The position numbers and the translations under genes were made by a program. Shown here in pieces: positions 1-8,889 of a stretch of DNA of 64,000 nucleotides (its first letter is position 1; every line of letters begins with the position of its first letter). A model generated the notes under the pieces. It did not search any database. It was given only the letters and a program-made list of their open reading frames with translations, and was not told the DNA's origin. Source of the DNA: Bacteroidia bacterium. Its GTDB lineage: Bacteria; Bacteroidota; Bacteroidia; Flavobacteriales; Flavobacteriaceae. The DNA lies in NCBI GenBank assembly GCA_030428705.1, contig JAUIDI010000007.1, positions 124,001 to 188,000 of the forward strand. Direction: 5' to 3'.

Positions 1-801
1 AAATTACAGCAGTTAGGGGCCGAACATTATGTTCAAGCAGGGGCATTTCCCATAAGCGGCTATATCGCAGGTTTTTTTGATGGAATGGACATTCCAACAT
101 TGATTATGATAGAACGGGCAGCTTGGTGGCTCCATATTTTAGGAATATTATTTTTCTTGAACTACCTCTACTATTCGAAGCACTTACATATTTTATTGGC
201 ATTTCCGAACACGTATTTTGGAAAATTGGGCCCAAAGGGAAGGTTTAAAAACCTGGATGCGGTGACTAAAGAAGTCAAATTGATGATGGATCCGTCCGCC
301 GATCCTTTTGCCGCACCGGCCGAAGATGCACCGATGCCCGAAAAGTTCGGGGCTTCCGATGTGCAAGACCTTTCCTGGTTGCAGCTTCTGAACGCCTACA
401 CCTGTACGGAATGTGGACGGTGTACCAGCGAATGTCCGGCGAATTTGACAGGAAAGAAGCTTTCCCCCAGGAAAATAATGATGGATACGCGGGATAGGCT
501 TGAGGAAGTGGGTAAGAATCTAGAGGCAAATAATGGGCAATTTGTCGATGACGGAAAACAGCTTCTCGACGATTATATAACGCGTGAAGAACTTTGGGCC
601 TGTACTTCGTGCAATGCCTGTGTAGAGGCTTGTCCCGTCAGTATCGACCCCCTTTCGATTATCATGGATATGCGACAATTTCTTGTTATGGAACAATCGG
701 CCGCACCGACCGAACTGAACAATATGATGGGCAATATAGAAAACAATGGCGCTCCTTGGCCCTTCAATCAAATGGACCGGCTTAATTGGAGCCAAGAATG
801 A
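1..801 (+). CDS. Membrane (Fe-S)-binding oxidoreductase subunit, HdrC/GlpC-like, 5' truncated
   Basis: The reading frame is open from base 1, so the start lies outside the window and the product is a C-terminal fragment of at least 266 residues. A hydrophobic segment (AAWWLHILGILFFLNYLYYS) is followed by a soluble domain with two 4Fe-4S motifs: CTECGRCTSECP (nt 403-438) and CTSCNACVEACP (nt 601-636). This is the layout of the electron-transfer subunit of HdrCE/GlpC-type quinone-linked complexes. It would act at the inner face of the cytoplasmic membrane, passing electrons to the cysteine-rich partner encoded 14 nt downstream. The physiological donor and acceptor cannot be told from sequence. 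Family assignment is confident. Confidence 0.88.
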   Translation, partial: KLQQLGAEHYVQAGAFPISGYIAGFFDGMDIPTLIMIERAAWWLHILGILFFLNYLYYSKHLHILLAFPNTYFGKLGPKGRFKNLDAVTKEVKLMMDPSADPFAAPAEDAPMPEKFGASDVQDLSWLQLLNAYTCTECGRCTSECPANLTGKKLSPRKIMMDTRDRLEEVGKNLEANNGQFVDDGKQLLDDYITREELWACTSCNACVEACPVSIDPLSIIMDMRQFLVMEQSAAPTELNNMMGNIENNGAPWPFNQMDRLNWSQE

Positions 802-815
802 AAAGGTAATACGCT

Positions 816-1607
816 ATGGAAAATATGCTGAAAGTACCGACTATGGCCGAACTTTTCGCCGCAGGAAAACAACCAGAGGTATTATTTTGGGTGGGCTGTG
901 CAGGTAGTTTTGACGACCGGGCAAAAAAGATTACCAAGGCTTTTGTCAAAATTTTGAACAAAGCCAATGTTGCTTTTGCCGTACTTGGCACGGAGGAGAG
1001 TTGTACGGGCGATCCGGCAAAAAGGGCGGGCAACGAATTCCTGTTTCAAATGCAGGCGGTCGCGAATATTGAGGTAATGAATGCTTATGGAATAAAGAAA
1101 GTGGTGACAGGATGTCCGCATTGCTTTAACACCATAAAAAATGAATATCCTGGCCTTGGTGGAAATTATGAGGTAGTTCACCATACGCAGTTCTTGAAGC
1201 AGTTATTGGAGGAAGGAAGGATTTCAATGGAAGGAGGAAAATTCCAAGGAAAGCGGATAACATATCATGACCCATGTTATTTGGGCCGTGCAAACGATGT
1301 TTATGAGGCACCGAGAGATTTGATAAGAAAACTGGATGCCGAACTGGTCGAAATGAAAAATTGCAAAAAGAAAGGACTTTGTTGCGGGGCCGGTGGTGCA
1401 CAGATGTTCAAGGAACCAGAAAAAGGGGACATGGACATCAATATAGAACGTACAGAGCAAGCACTTGATACAAAACCCGAGATTATTGCGGCGGCCTGCC
1501 CTTTTTGCAATACGATGATGACCGATGGTGTCAAGAATAAAGAAAAAGAGACCGCCGTTCAAGTAATGGACATTGCCGAACTTATAGCGAACGCTGAAGA
1601 TCTTTGA
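816..1607 (+). CDS. (Fe-S)-binding protein with two cysteine-rich CCG domains, HdrB/GlpC-like
   Basis: The product has 263 residues and two copies of the cysteine-rich CCG domain. The first includes WVGCAG near residue 27 and GCPHC near 107. The second includes CYLG, CCGAGG near 190 and CPFC near 229. In heterodisulfide reductase B and glycolate or glycerol-3-phosphate oxidase subunits this domain binds an unusual Fe-S cluster. The gene lies 14 nt after the ferredoxin-like gene, so the two are almost certainly one operon and one membrane-associated redox complex. The start was chosen at the ATG after an AAAAGG sequence; an internal ATG three codons on is also possible. Confidence 0.88.
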   Translation: MENMLKVPTMAELFAAGKQPEVLFWVGCAGSFDDRAKKITKAFVKILNKANVAFAVLGTEESCTGDPAKRAGNEFLFQMQAVANIEVMNAYGIKKVVTGCPHCFNTIKNEYPGLGGNYEVVHHTQFLKQLLEEGRISMEGGKFQGKRITYHDPCYLGRANDVYEAPRDLIRKLDAELVEMKNCKKKGLCCGAGGAQMFKEPEKGDMDINIERTEQALDTKPEIIAAACPFCNTMMTDGVKNKEKETAVQVMDIAELIANAEDL

Positions 1608-1635
1608 TAATGACTTTTAATCGATAATCGAGATT

Positions 1636-1643
1636 TAAATTTG
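1636..1643 (+). promoter_or_regulatory. TAnnTTTG-like -7 element upstream of the 1756 gene
   Basis: TAAATTTG matches the Bacteroidota -7 consensus exactly and lies about 110 nt before the next start codon. No TTG is found at the expected -33 spacing, so this is weak. Confidence 0.2.
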
Positions 1644-1755
1644 CAGGCAGGCAAAGTGTTCCGGGGCTTGCCTCGAAATCAAAAAGTAAATTCCTAATAA
1701 ATGCCTTTTGCGCTTGCACCGAGGCAGTTTACTAGGTCACCCCAAAAAAAGGATT

Positions 1756-2238
1756 ATGTTAGTAGATTTTAATACGCTTCCCGATGAATCCCGTGTGTGG
1801 ATATATCAGGCCAGTAGAAGTTTTTCCGATGCCGAATTACAGGAGGTTGAACGATCTTTGAGCGAGTTTATCGACGAATGGACGGCACACGGCAGTGAGT
1901 TAGAAGCGGGCTTTGAGATTCGGTACAAACGTTTTATCATTTTGGCACTAGACCAATCAAAAACTTTGGCCTCTGGATGTTCTATCGATGCTTCGGTACA
2001 TTTCATACAGGGTTTGGAGAAGAAATATGATTTGGAACTACTTGACAAAATGAACGTATCCTATAAGCAGGGTGATTTCATTGCCTATAAGCCCTTGGCC
2101 GATTTTAAGAAAATGGCACGTCAAAAAGCTGTGTCAAAAAACACGGTCGTTTTCAACAATCTCGTGACTAACAAGCTTGAATATCTTGAAAATTGGGAGG
2201 TTCCTGCTTCAGAAAGCTGGCATGCCCGATTTATGTGA
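1756..2238 (+). CDS. Conserved 160-residue flavobacterial protein of unknown function
   Basis: The start was set at the ATG preceded by AAAAAAAGGA; an in-frame TTG 48 nt upstream lacks such a site. The protein begins MLVDFNTLPDESRVWIYQAS and is soluble, with no signal peptide or membrane segment. From memory, close relatives in Flavobacteriaceae are often labelled 'ABC transporter ATPase', but no Walker A, Walker B or signature motif is visible here, so that name should not be taken as a function. The compact acidic/aromatic N-terminus and a WxxP-containing C-terminus are the only notable features. It stands alone between the Fe-S operon and the GH3 gene. Confidence 0.75.
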   Translation: MLVDFNTLPDESRVWIYQASRSFSDAELQEVERSLSEFIDEWTAHGSELEAGFEIRYKRFIILALDQSKTLASGCSIDASVHFIQGLEKKYDLELLDKMNVSYKQGDFIAYKPLADFKKMARQKAVSKNTVVFNNLVTNKLEYLENWEVPASESWHARFM

Positions 2239-2343
2239 CCCACTTTTGGTATGATAATTGAAAATTTGATGGTATTTCTTGAAAAATCCGATAAAGTGCA
2301 ATAATCAATACGGTTTTAAGTTATTTCCATAGACCAATTTTAT

Positions 2344-5253
2344 ATGCGTTTTTTTACTTTTTTCCCTCTATTTTTTTTGATGGTCGTCGCCCAAGCCCAG
2401 AAAGACCCTTTGGTGGCTAGCGATAGCCTTCTTCAGCAAAATTGGGTAGATGTGCAGTATAATGCAATGTCCTTGGATGAAAGGGTAGGGCAACTTTTCA
2501 TGGTCAGCGTTGGTTCTAAGGAAAAAAAGAATAGCACTGACAGAATTAAGACCCTTATTCAAGAACATCATATTGGCGGGGTTATTTTTTTGCCAGGAGG
2601 TCCGGTGGCGCAGGCCAAATTGACCAACGAATATCAAGAAGCCTCTAAAACACCGTTGTTGATAGGAATGGATGCCGAATGGGGATTGGCAATGCGTCTT
2701 GATTCTACCTATGCCTTCCCGTGGAATATGACCTTGGGCGCTATTTCAGATGATTCCATTGTCGAGAAGGTGGGCTACCGCATAGGCAAGCATGCCAAAC
2801 GATTGGGGGTACACATTAATTTTGCGCCGGTTCTGGATATTAATATCAATCCCGAGAATCCTATAATCGGAAACCGTTCTTTTGGTGAAAATCGCGAGAA
2901 TGTGGCCCGAAAGGGCGTCGCCATGGTCAAGGGCATGGAAAGGGCGGGAGTGTTGACCAGTGGAAAACATTTTCCGGGCCATGGGGATACGGCTACCGAT
3001 TCGCACCATGCCCTACCAGTTCTCGATTTTACAAAAAAACGATTGGACAGTATAGAACTCTACCCTTTCAAAAAGGCCATCGAAGCTGGCCTGAGCAGCG
3101 TGATGGTGGCCCATTTGGGCATTCCTAGCCTTGAACTCAAGAAAGACCTTCCATCATCCTTATCCGAACAGATAATTACAGGACTTTTGAAGGAAGAAAT
3201 GAACTTCAAGGGTCTTGTCTTTACCGATGCGCTTAACATGAAAGGTGCTGCCGACCATGGTAAGAACGGGGAGGTAGAACTGGAAGCTTTTTTGGCCGGA
3301 AATGACATTCTTTTGATGCCGACCGAACTTGAAAAAGCCAAAGACAAACTATTAAAGGCCTATAAAAAAGGAAGAATTACCGAAGAACGTTTGGCCAGTT
3401 CGGTAAAGAAAATATTGAAGGCGAAATACAAGGTCGGCCTGAATAAAAAGCGATTCGTTGACCTTGACAATTTGAAAGAGGACCTGAACACGGTCGAAGA
3501 CGATTTGGTGTATGAGGAAGCCATTGAAAACGCCATAACGGTCGTTAAGAACAATTTTTACTTGATGGGGATCAAAAAGTTGGAAAACAAGAAGATAGCC
3601 TACGTCAAATTTGGTGATGCCCCTAACGAACCGTTTATTTCGGAAATGCGGAAATATACCGATGTGGACCAAGTAAACGGTAAAGACATTGCAACGCTGA
3701 AAGCGAAATTAAAGGATTATAACCTTGTTATTATTGGCCTTCATAAAAGCAATGAAAGCCCGTGGAAACCCTATGAGTTTTCGAAAAATGAGCTGTTCTG
3801 GTTGGAGGAAATTGCCAAAGAGCGAAGTTCAAATCTCATTTTGTCGGTTTTTACAAAGCCCTATTCGCTTTTGCAGATCGATTCGTTCACTAATATCGAT
3901 GGGGTAGTGGTAGGTTATCAGAATAGCGAATTGGCCCAAAGGAAAACGGCACAATTGATTTTTGGAGCAATTCCGGCCAAGGGAGTTCTTCCTGTAAGTG
4001 CGAATAAGGATTTTCCCGTTGGAACCAATATCAAGTTGGAGTCCTTGAAACGCCTTGGATATAGTATTCCCGAGCGTGTGGGAATGAGTGGTACCAAATT
4101 GGCCGAAGTGGACAGATTGGTTCATGATGGGCTCGACTCCCTGATGTATCCCGGTGCACAGGTACTGGTCGCCAGAAAGGGCAAGGTAGTTTATAACAAA
4201 AGTTTTGGAAAACCCACTTACGAGTCAGAATCGGATATCGGTCCTGAGTATATCTACGATTTGGCATCCTTGACAAAAATATTGGCCACATTGCCGATAA
4301 TAATGAAGATGGAAGAGGAGGGAAAGATCGCACTGAACGACACATTTCAAGAACTGGTGCCCGAATACGCAAGTACCGAACTGAAAAATGTTACTGTTCT
4401 AAAGGCACTTTCACATTATGGGAGGCTTCCTTCTTGGATAGCGTTTTACGTCAGTACCCTAGACAAGCAAAGAAAACCTTCAAAGGAATTTTATCGAAAT
4501 ACCCCTTCCGATGGCTTTTCGATTAAGGTAATCGATAACCTCTTTTTGACCGATGCTTATAAAGATTCAATATATGATAGAATAGGTCGTCAAGAGCTAA
4601 AATCCAATCGTTATCGTTACAGTGATGTTGCTTATTATGTAATGAAAAAATACATTGAAGATACCTATAAAGAACCTTTGAACCAATTGGCCAATGATTT
4701 TTTGTACGGTCCGCTAGGGGCATCACGTACTTCATATAATCCATTGGAAAAATTTCCGAAGAACATGATTGTTCCGTCCGAAATCGATAAATATTATCGT
4801 TATCAGACAGTCCAGGGCTACGTTCATGATATGGGTGCCGCAATGCAGGGCGGTGTCGGTGGTCATGCTGGCTTGTTCAGCAATGCCAACGATGTGGCAA
4901 AAATCATGCAAATGTACCTTCAGAACGGCTATTACGGAGGGCATAAATTTTTCGAATCGCGTACCGTAAAAAAATTCAATACCTGCTACTTCTGCAATAG
5001 AAGGGTCAGAAGAGGTGTAGGCTTTGACAAGCCCGACCCCAACGGTGGAGGCCCGGCCTGTGAGTGTGTATCTCGAAAGAGCTTTGGCCATAGCGGATTT
5101 ACCGGCACATATACATGGGCGGATCCGGAAGAAGAATTGGTCTATGTATTTCTTTCGAACAGAACCTACCCTACGGCATCGAATACCCTATTGGTAAAAA
5201 CCGGACTCAGAACCAGAATACAGCATGCTATTTACGAGGCGATAATCAACTAA
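2344..5253 (+). CDS. GH3 beta-N-acetylglucosaminidase-type / serine beta-lactamase-fold fusion
   Basis: This 969-residue exported protein has a signal peptide (residues 1-19, ending AQAQ). A GH3 domain spans about 35-360, with the NagZ-type signature KHFPGHGDT (208-216), DSHH (219-222) and a candidate nucleophile Asp295 in FTDAL. A GH3 C-terminal-like region runs to about 560. A serine hydrolase domain of beta-lactamase/class C penicillin-binding-protein type follows from about 585, with SLTK (Ser642, Lys645), a YSD motif (759-761) in place of YxN, and HSGFTGT near the C-terminus. This two-enzyme architecture is known in Bacteroidota and suggests peptidoglycan or muropeptide processing in the periplasm. 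Substrate is inferred. Confidence 0.9.
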   Translation: MRFFTFFPLFFLMVVAQAQKDPLVASDSLLQQNWVDVQYNAMSLDERVGQLFMVSVGSKEKKNSTDRIKTLIQEHHIGGVIFLPGGPVAQAKLTNEYQEASKTPLLIGMDAEWGLAMRLDSTYAFPWNMTLGAISDDSIVEKVGYRIGKHAKRLGVHINFAPVLDININPENPIIGNRSFGENRENVARKGVAMVKGMERAGVLTSGKHFPGHGDTATDSHHALPVLDFTKKRLDSIELYPFKKAIEAGLSSVMVAHLGIPSLELKKDLPSSLSEQIITGLLKEEMNFKGLVFTDALNMKGAADHGKNGEVELEAFLAGNDILLMPTELEKAKDKLLKAYKKGRITEERLASSVKKILKAKYKVGLNKKRFVDLDNLKEDLNTVEDDLVYEEAIENAITVVKNNFYLMGIKKLENKKIAYVKFGDAPNEPFISEMRKYTDVDQVNGKDIATLKAKLKDYNLVIIGLHKSNESPWKPYEFSKNELFWLEEIAKERSSNLILSVFTKPYSLLQIDSFTNIDGVVVGYQNSELAQRKTAQLIFGAIPAKGVLPVSANKDFPVGTNIKLESLKRLGYSIPERVGMSGTKLAEVDRLVHDGLDSLMYPGAQVLVARKGKVVYNKSFGKPTYESESDIGPEYIYDLASLTKILATLPIIMKMEEEGKIALNDTFQELVPEYASTELKNVTVLKALSHYGRLPSWIAFYVSTLDKQRKPSKEFYRNTPSDGFSIKVIDNLFLTDAYKDSIYDRIGRQELKSNRYRYSDVAYYVMKKYIEDTYKEPLNQLANDFLYGPLGASRTSYNPLEKFPKNMIVPSEIDKYYRYQTVQGYVHDMGAAMQGGVGGHAGLFSNANDVAKIMQMYLQNGYYGGHKFFESRTVKKFNTCYFCNRRVRRGVGFDKPDPNGGGPACECVSRKSFGHSGFTGTYTWADPEEELVYVFLSNRTYPTASNTLLVKTGLRTRIQHAIYEAIIN

Positions 5254-5337
5254 TGCAGAATCGAGACATTAACTAATTCTTAACGTATTTAAGGGTAAAT
5301 ACGGAAAACTTATCCCGACTTAGCCATCGTATTTCAC

Positions 5338-5345
5338 TAAATTTG
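5338..5345 (+). promoter_or_regulatory. TAnnTTTG-like element just before bshA
   Basis: TAAATTTG matches the -7 consensus and ends only 4 nt before the bshA ATG, which would imply an almost leaderless transcript. No clear -33 TTG precedes it, so it may be chance. Confidence 0.2.
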
Positions 5346-5349
5346 GAGC

Positions 5350-6495
5350 ATGAAGATAGCAATAGTATGTTACCCTACTTTCGGAGGTAGCGGGGTAGTA
5401 GCCACCGAACTTGGCATAGCCTTGGCCAACAGGGGGCATGAAGTCCATTTTGTGACTTACCGCCAACCGGTACGTTTGGAGTTGTTGAGTAGTAGGATTC
5501 ATTTTCATGAAGTACATGTTCCGGAATATCCACTTTTTCATTATCAGCCCTACGAGCTTGCTTTATCGAGTAAGTTGGTAGATACTATAAAGTTATATGG
5601 AATCGAGCTGCTGCATGTGCATTATGCCATTCCTCATGCCTATGCGGGATATATGGCAAAAAAAATGTTGGCCGAAGAAGGTATTCATATTCCAATGATA
5701 ACCACGTTGCACGGCACAGACATCACCCTAGTGGGCAATCATCCCTTTTATAAACCTGCCGTAACCTTTAGCATCAATCAATCGGATGTTGTTACCGCTG
5801 TTTCGAAAAACCTAAAGGAAAGAACACTGCAATTTTTCGATATCAAAAAGGAGATTCAGGTTATTCCCAATTTCATAGACAAAACGAAATACAGTCCGTC
5901 GTTTACTGATTGTCAACGTTCATTAATGGCCGACGAAAACGAAAGGATAATAACACATATCAGTAATTTTAGAAGAGTCAAGCGAATACCTGATGTAATT
6001 CATATTTTTAATAATATACAGAAGAAAATTCCCGCTAAGTTGATTATGGTCGGGGAAGGGCCCGAAAAAGAAGGTGCCGAATTATTGTGTGAACAACTCG
6101 GTATAACGGACAAGGTGCTTTTTCTCGGGAATAGCAACGAAATAGATCGAATACTTTGTTTTTCTGACTTGTTCTTGTTGCCTTCTGAGACGGAGAGTTT
6201 CGGTCTGGCAGCTTTGGAGGCCATGGTCAACAGGGTACCGGTCGTCTCCAGTAATACGGGAGGAATTCCGGAAGTGAACGTGCAAGGCGTAACAGGGTTC
6301 TTGAGCGATGTCGGAAATGTAGGGGAAATGTCCGAGAATGCCATGCGCATATTAAGTGATGATACCGTTTTGGAAGAATTCAAGGAAAACGCGGTACGGG
6401 TCGCACATAAGTTCGATATATTGAAAGTATTGCCTTTATATGAGGATGTTTACGAACAGGCCTATAGTAGAAGCCTTAAAAAATCATACACTTAG
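5350..6495 (+). CDS. bshA: N-acetyl-alpha-D-glucosaminyl L-malate synthase BshA
   Basis: This GT4-family enzyme transfers GlcNAc from UDP-GlcNAc to L-malate, the first step of bacillithiol synthesis in the cytosol. The 381-residue length is normal for BshA. The N-terminus MKIAIVCYPTFGGSGVVATE, the HVHYAIPHA segment and the TTLHGTDITLVG segment are characteristic. The C-terminal donor-binding motif ESFGLAALEAM has the usual E-x7-E spacing. The gene stands apart from other bacillithiol genes, as is common. It is followed after 7 nt by a lipoprotein gene, so the two may be co-transcribed. Confidence 0.92.
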   Translation: MKIAIVCYPTFGGSGVVATELGIALANRGHEVHFVTYRQPVRLELLSSRIHFHEVHVPEYPLFHYQPYELALSSKLVDTIKLYGIELLHVHYAIPHAYAGYMAKKMLAEEGIHIPMITTLHGTDITLVGNHPFYKPAVTFSINQSDVVTAVSKNLKERTLQFFDIKKEIQVIPNFIDKTKYSPSFTDCQRSLMADENERIITHISNFRRVKRIPDVIHIFNNIQKKIPAKLIMVGEGPEKEGAELLCEQLGITDKVLFLGNSNEIDRILCFSDLFLLPSETESFGLAALEAMVNRVPVVSSNTGGIPEVNVQGVTGFLSDVGNVGEMSENAMRILSDDTVLEEFKENAVRVAHKFDILKVLPLYEDVYEQAYSRSLKKSYT

Positions 6496-6502
6496 ATTGG
6501 GC

Positions 6503-6952
6503 ATGAGATACTCTTTGATTCTGATATTACTAATAATGGCTTCTTGCAACGGACAAAAAAGTGCTTCCCATCAAAATGCCGGTGACGGCCCATTGACCCT
6601 GATCCTACAGGATAATTATAGCGGAACCGAAACGGAGGAGATGCTGATAATCAAGGATCAGAAGTCCTTAAGAAAGTTCTTTGCGAAGGTCAATAGAACC
6701 CGTAAGCCCGGTCTGCCGGTACCAGAGATTGATTTTTCCAAAGATATGGTGATTGTGTATTGTGGGGGGGCTGGAAACAAAGAAGGGGTGCCAAGTATTT
6801 CTTTGATCGAGGAAACAACAACCCATTTGGCATTTAAGGCAAATCGTGGAATTGCCCAAGACAAATCAAATTCCACGACTATTATTAGTCCTTTCTACGT
6901 ATATAAGATGCCTTTCACCGATAAGCAAATTGACTTTATATCCCAGAAATAA
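6503..6952 (+). CDS. Lipoprotein with PrcB-like C-terminal domain
   Basis: The product of 149 residues starts at the ATG 7 nt after the bshA stop. An upstream in-frame ATG inside bshA would add 21 residues and bury the signal peptide, so it was rejected. Residues 1-14 are hydrophobic and end at a lipobox with Cys15 (MASC). The rest resembles the PrcB C-terminal domain (MVIVYCGG near the middle, then a beta-rich stretch ending KMPFTDKQIDFI). In oral spirochaetes PrcB accompanies a surface protease, but no such partner is seen here. Function unknown; envelope location is likely. Confidence 0.72.
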   Translation: MRYSLILILLIMASCNGQKSASHQNAGDGPLTLILQDNYSGTETEEMLIIKDQKSLRKFFAKVNRTRKPGLPVPEIDFSKDMVIVYCGGAGNKEGVPSISLIEETTTHLAFKANRGIAQDKSNSTTIISPFYVYKMPFTDKQIDFISQK

Positions 6953-7011
6953 GGCACATTTCAAGTTTATTTTACCATCTAACGAAAAAAAAAGCCGTTT
7001 AAAGTACTTGC

Positions 7012-7042
7012 TTGTCGTAAGTAGCTATCGGTCATAATTTTA
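7012..7042 (+). promoter_or_regulatory. Candidate promoter for the OmpA-family gene
   Basis: A TTG at 7012-7014 is followed after 20 nt by TAATTTTA (7035-7042), close to the Bacteroidota -33 TTG / -7 TAnnTTTG pattern. It lies about 30 nt upstream of the 7073 start. Confidence 0.35.
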
Positions 7043-7072
7043 TGGAATTAATAAGCCCTAAAATCTTGACCT

Positions 7073-8248
7073 ATGAAGAACTATACGTTATTGGCGTTTG
7101 CCTTTGTGATTTTTGCAATTAATTCCACTTTTTCTCAAGAAGATTTACAACTTACTTCTAAAGACAGTATTGTCAAAAGCTCGTGGATTCTTGGCCTAGG
7201 TTTCAACGCAGTCGATGACTCGGGCGATGTGTTCAATGATTTATTCGCAATCGACTCACAATGGAATATGGTGCCATATCCATCAAGACTTAGTATTGGA
7301 CGCTATTTCAAAAACGGACTGGGCCTCGAGGCCATCGGAACGATAAATAAATATAAAGAGGGTAATTTAATAGATGGTACTATTATTAATGAGGATATCA
7401 GCTATTTTGGAGTAGATGCTCGGCTTACTTATGATCTCAACAAGATTATAGGCGAAACCGCTTGGTTCGACCCATATATTGGAGTGGGCTTTGGATACAC
7501 TGATGCCAATAAGATGGGTAGAAGCACCTATAATGCTGTCGTCGGTTTTAGAACTTGGTTTTCCGACAGATGGGGTGTCGATTTAAATTCTTCTGGAAAA
7601 TGGGGAATAGGTGAAGGTGTTACGAATCATATTCAGCATGCTGCCGGTGTTGTCTACCAATTTGGAATTGAAAAGGGACTTTCAAAAAAGGGAGAGGAAA
7701 AATTGGCCATGATAAATGCCTTGGAGCAAGAAAGGCAACGAATACAAGATTCGATTGCTGCAGTTGATAGGGCGCGCGAAGAAGCCGCCTTGGCCGAACG
7801 CTTGGCAAAAGAAAAAGAAAGCGCAAGACTGGCCGCTATTGAAAAGGCCAAGAAAGACGAGGAGATGGCCAAGAGAAGGGCGATAGAAGAAAAAATAAAC
7901 GCACTCGGATTCGTTTACTTTAACTTCAACTCATCATACCTGACAAAAAAATCAAGAACGGTACTTGATAGTCTTTCCATTATTTTGGAGGAAAACCAGG
8001 GCCTTCAGTTGGAAATCGCTTCTCATGCCGATTCTCGTGGCACGGCTGAATACAATGAATGGCTTTCCGAAAGACGGGTCGATAGAACCAAGACATACCT
8101 CGTTGGTAAAGGCATTGATCCAACACGATTGACAACCAAGGCTTTTGGAGAAAAACATCCATTGAACGAATGTAGCGATGGAGTCAAATGTACCGAAGAA
8201 AAGCACAAAGTGAATCGAAGATCTGAATTCAAAGTAGTCAAGATGTAA
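7073..8248 (+). CDS. OmpA-family outer-membrane protein
   Basis: The 391-residue product has a signal peptide ending near residue 21 (INSTFSQ). An N-terminal beta-barrel-like region (about 35-200) is rich in alternating hydrophobics and Gly/Tyr. An Ala/Glu/Lys/Arg-rich coiled coil spans about 215-275. A C-terminal OmpA peptidoglycan-binding domain (about 279-391) contains HADSRGTAEYNEWLSERR. Family members tether the outer membrane to peptidoglycan. The insert NECSDGVKCTEEKH, with two cysteines, is common in flavobacterial relatives. The gene ends at a strong terminator. Confidence 0.9.
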   Translation: MKNYTLLAFAFVIFAINSTFSQEDLQLTSKDSIVKSSWILGLGFNAVDDSGDVFNDLFAIDSQWNMVPYPSRLSIGRYFKNGLGLEAIGTINKYKEGNLIDGTIINEDISYFGVDARLTYDLNKIIGETAWFDPYIGVGFGYTDANKMGRSTYNAVVGFRTWFSDRWGVDLNSSGKWGIGEGVTNHIQHAAGVVYQFGIEKGLSKKGEEKLAMINALEQERQRIQDSIAAVDRAREEAALAERLAKEKESARLAAIEKAKKDEEMAKRRAIEEKINALGFVYFNFNSSYLTKKSRTVLDSLSIILEENQGLQLEIASHADSRGTAEYNEWLSERRVDRTKTYLVGKGIDPTRLTTKAFGEKHPLNECSDGVKCTEEKHKVNRRSEFKVVKM

Positions 8249-8270
8249 AACTCCAAAAAAAATAGAAAAG

Positions 8271-8302
8271 AACCCCCGTTTATTGAACGGGGTTTTTTAT
8301 TT
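8271..8302. terminator. Bidirectional intrinsic terminator
   Basis: A hairpin with stem CCCCGTT / AACGGGG and loop TATTG is followed on the + strand by a T-run and preceded by A-rich sequence, so it can work on both strands. It lies between the OmpA gene (+) and the sugar transferase gene (-), whose stop codon overlaps it at 8297, and marks the boundary of the polysaccharide locus. Confidence 0.85.
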
Positions 8303-8887
8303 AAGAATTTTTACGAAGGTGTTAAAAATTAGCCCTATATCAGTAATTAAAGTTCGTCTTTTCAAATATTCAAGATTAAGAGCTAACTTTTTTGGCATCA
8401 CCTCGTTTATATAGAATTCTTCAGGGTTGGGTTGGGCTTTAAGCAATTCGTTTTCATTTCTAAACGCAATCGATGCAGTATCGGTTATTCCGGGACGTAC
8501 TTTCAAAACTTCCATCTGCTCTTTTGAATACATATCTACATATTTGCGAACCTCTGGTCTTGGACCTACCAAACTCATATCACCAAGAAATACGTTAATC
8601 AATTGTGGTAGTTCGTCAATCTTATACTTTCTCAGAAAACCACCAAGTTTGGTTATTCGGGTATCATCGTTTCCGACCGTTATAAGAAGGCCTTTTTTGT
8701 CAGACCCTACGCCCATGGACCTGAACTTATATAGCATAAAATCCCGATTGTTTTTGCCTACCCTTTTTTGTTTATAAAAAGTAGGCCCTTTTGAATCTAG
8801 CCTGATTAGAACGGAAATTATCAGAAAAACAGGAAATAAAATAATCAAACCTAGCAATGAGGTTGAAAAATCGAAAACCCTGGTCAT
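8297..8887 (-). CDS. Initiating sugar-phosphate (undecaprenyl-phosphate) transferase, PglC/WcaJ C-terminal type
   Basis: This 196-residue enzyme is of the short monotopic phosphoglycosyl transferase class. It moves a sugar-1-phosphate from a UDP-sugar to undecaprenyl phosphate to start a repeat unit. The N-terminal hydrophobic re-entrant helix (about 8-28), the KFRSM motif, the conserved DELPQLINVFLGDMSLVGPR block and the PGITDTASIAFRNE segment are all visible. It follows the DegT aminotransferase by 2 nt, so the amino-sugar made by that enzyme may be its substrate. This is one of two such transferases in the window (the other is at 36154). The exact sugar is unknown. Confidence 0.9.
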   Translation of the reverse strand: MTRVFDFSTSLLGLIILFPVFLIISVLIRLDSKGPTFYKQKRVGKNNRDFMLYKFRSMGVGSDKKGLLITVGNDDTRITKLGGFLRKYKIDELPQLINVFLGDMSLVGPRPEVRKYVDMYSKEQMEVLKVRPGITDTASIAFRNENELLKAQPNPEEFYINEVMPKKLALNLEYLKRRTLITDIGLIFNTFVKILK

Positions 8888-8889
8888 TC

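Noticed and set aside
1756-2238. Naming the 160-residue protein an ABC transporter ATPase
   Set aside because: No Walker A, Walker B or signature motif is present in the sequence.
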